Source: Flavobacterium chungbukense
Lineage (GTDB): Bacteria; Bacteroidota; Bacteroidia; Flavobacteriales; Flavobacteriaceae
Assembly (NCBI RefSeq): GCF_020805785.1
Contig: NZ_JAJGZV010000003.1
Location: 707,730 to 771,729 of the forward strand
Length of the DNA: 64,000 bases
Direction of reading: 5' to 3'
Numbering within the stretch: the stretch's first letter is position 1; each line of letters opens with the position of its first letter. Below, one piece after another: positions 63,501 through 64,000 of this stretch. Made by a program: the position numbers and the translations under genes. A model generated the notes under the pieces. The model ran no database searches and was not told the DNA's origin. It saw only the letters and a list, made by a program, of their open reading frames with translations.

Positions 63501-64000
63501 ATGATACTAAATCTTGATCCAAAATTCGCTCCTTTCCAAAATCAGGAAGAAATCAAATTTCAAAGTTTTACATTTTCTGGTGGAGAACCCCATATTAAAA
63601 TCAGTCCAGATTTTGATCCAAAAAGAAAAATCACAATCACGCATCGATTAAATTCATTCAACGATTTAGGCTTATTGTGTATCACAGTTGATGCCCTACG
63701 AAGAATGGACGTTAAAATTATCGATCTTTTTATTCCATATTTTCCAGCAGCAAGACAAGATCGTGTTATGATTCCTGGAGAACCTTTGTCTGTAAAAGTT
63801 TATGCTGATATTATCAATGCATTGCAATTGAGCAAAGTTTTTGTTTTCGATGCGCATTCAGAAGTTACTCCAGCTTTGTTGAACAATTGTACCGTAATCC
63901 CGAACTATACTTTTATTAAAGAAGTTTTAAATAGAATTGGTCAAAACGTAAAATTAATTTCTCCAGATGGAGGCGCTTTGAAAAAAATCTACAAAGTATC
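63501..64000 (+). CDS. prs: Ribose-phosphate pyrophosphokinase family protein (3' partial)
   Basis: The first 166 codons are visible; the gene runs past the window end. Motifs: HRLNSFNDLG, IDLFIPYFPAARQDRVM (ATP-binding RQDR) and VFDAHSEVTPALL (cation-binding DAHS). It makes or uses PRPP. The N-terminus and its place after an NrtR-like gene resemble the divergent PRPP synthetase paired with nicotinamide phosphoribosyltransferase in NAD salvage loci; the expected partner would lie beyond the window. ATG start. Confidence 0.88.
   Translation, partial: MILNLDPKFAPFQNQEEIKFQSFTFSGGEPHIKISPDFDPKRKITITHRLNSFNDLGLLCITVDALRRMDVKIIDLFIPYFPAARQDRVMIPGEPLSVKVYADIINALQLSKVFVFDAHSEVTPALLNNCTVIPNYTFIKEVLNRIGQNVKLISPDGGALKKIYKV

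Overview
The window is a low-GC chromosomal segment of a Bacteroidota bacterium, almost certainly a Flavobacterium. Evidence: type IX secretion (T9SS) C-terminal sorting domains, a SusC/SusD pair heading a polysaccharide utilization locus (PUL), the TTG / TAnnTTTG promoter signature upstream of many genes, LytTR and NarL-type regulators, and many short palindromic intergenic repeats. No rRNA, tRNA, CRISPR array, transposase or phage gene was seen.

Layout. (1) 1-9400: a truncated large T9SS surface protein, a cupin/JmjC-like protein, a membrane protein, ribF, a secreted HExxH metalloprotease, and comF. (2) 9499-15449: glyS, then a signalling block made of a LytTR response regulator whose receiver seems to have Glu in place of the phospho-acceptor Asp, a small exported protein built of three near-identical 19-residue units, a TPR lipoprotein-type sensor kinase, and its overlapping response regulator. 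(3) 15540-28468: thiL, a 1351-residue T9SS type B protein with eight Cys-containing repeats, a DinB protein facing a WYL regulator, an operon pairing an atypical Lgt-like membrane protein with a Tes/COG1964-like radical SAM enzyme and a tiny membrane protein, an outer-membrane barrel protein, and lepA. (4) 28631-54027: two tandem Nudix/winged-helix regulators with eroded Nudix boxes, divergent from a ~23 kb one-direction PUL: susC, susD, a lipoprotein, GH2, GH31, GH97, GH39, GH3, BACON-GH5, an SGNH acetylesterase and GH95. The set matches breakdown of acetylated, galactosylated or fucosylated xyloglucan: GH5 cuts the backbone at the surface, SusC/D imports the oligosaccharides, and GH95, GH2, GH31, GH3 and the esterase trim them in the periplasm. 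GH39 and GH97 are extras. (5) 54213-64000: cvpA, small conserved unknowns, pheS, gpsA, an iron-type alcohol dehydrogenase, an exported DJ-1/PfpI protein divergent from a LysR regulator, a PKD lipoprotein, a third Nudix regulator with a nearly intact Nudix box, and the start of a PRPP synthetase gene whose promoter overlaps a palindrome.

Intergenic DNA is rich in distinct inverted-repeat families. Notable are a 132-138 bp element with 16-bp terminal inverted repeats present twice in opposite orientation (8542-8673, 41480-41617), a nested 33-bp plus 26-bp perfect hairpin (54028-54200), and three copies of a 27-bp palindrome inside the PUL. All function calls come from reading the sequence; no database search was run.
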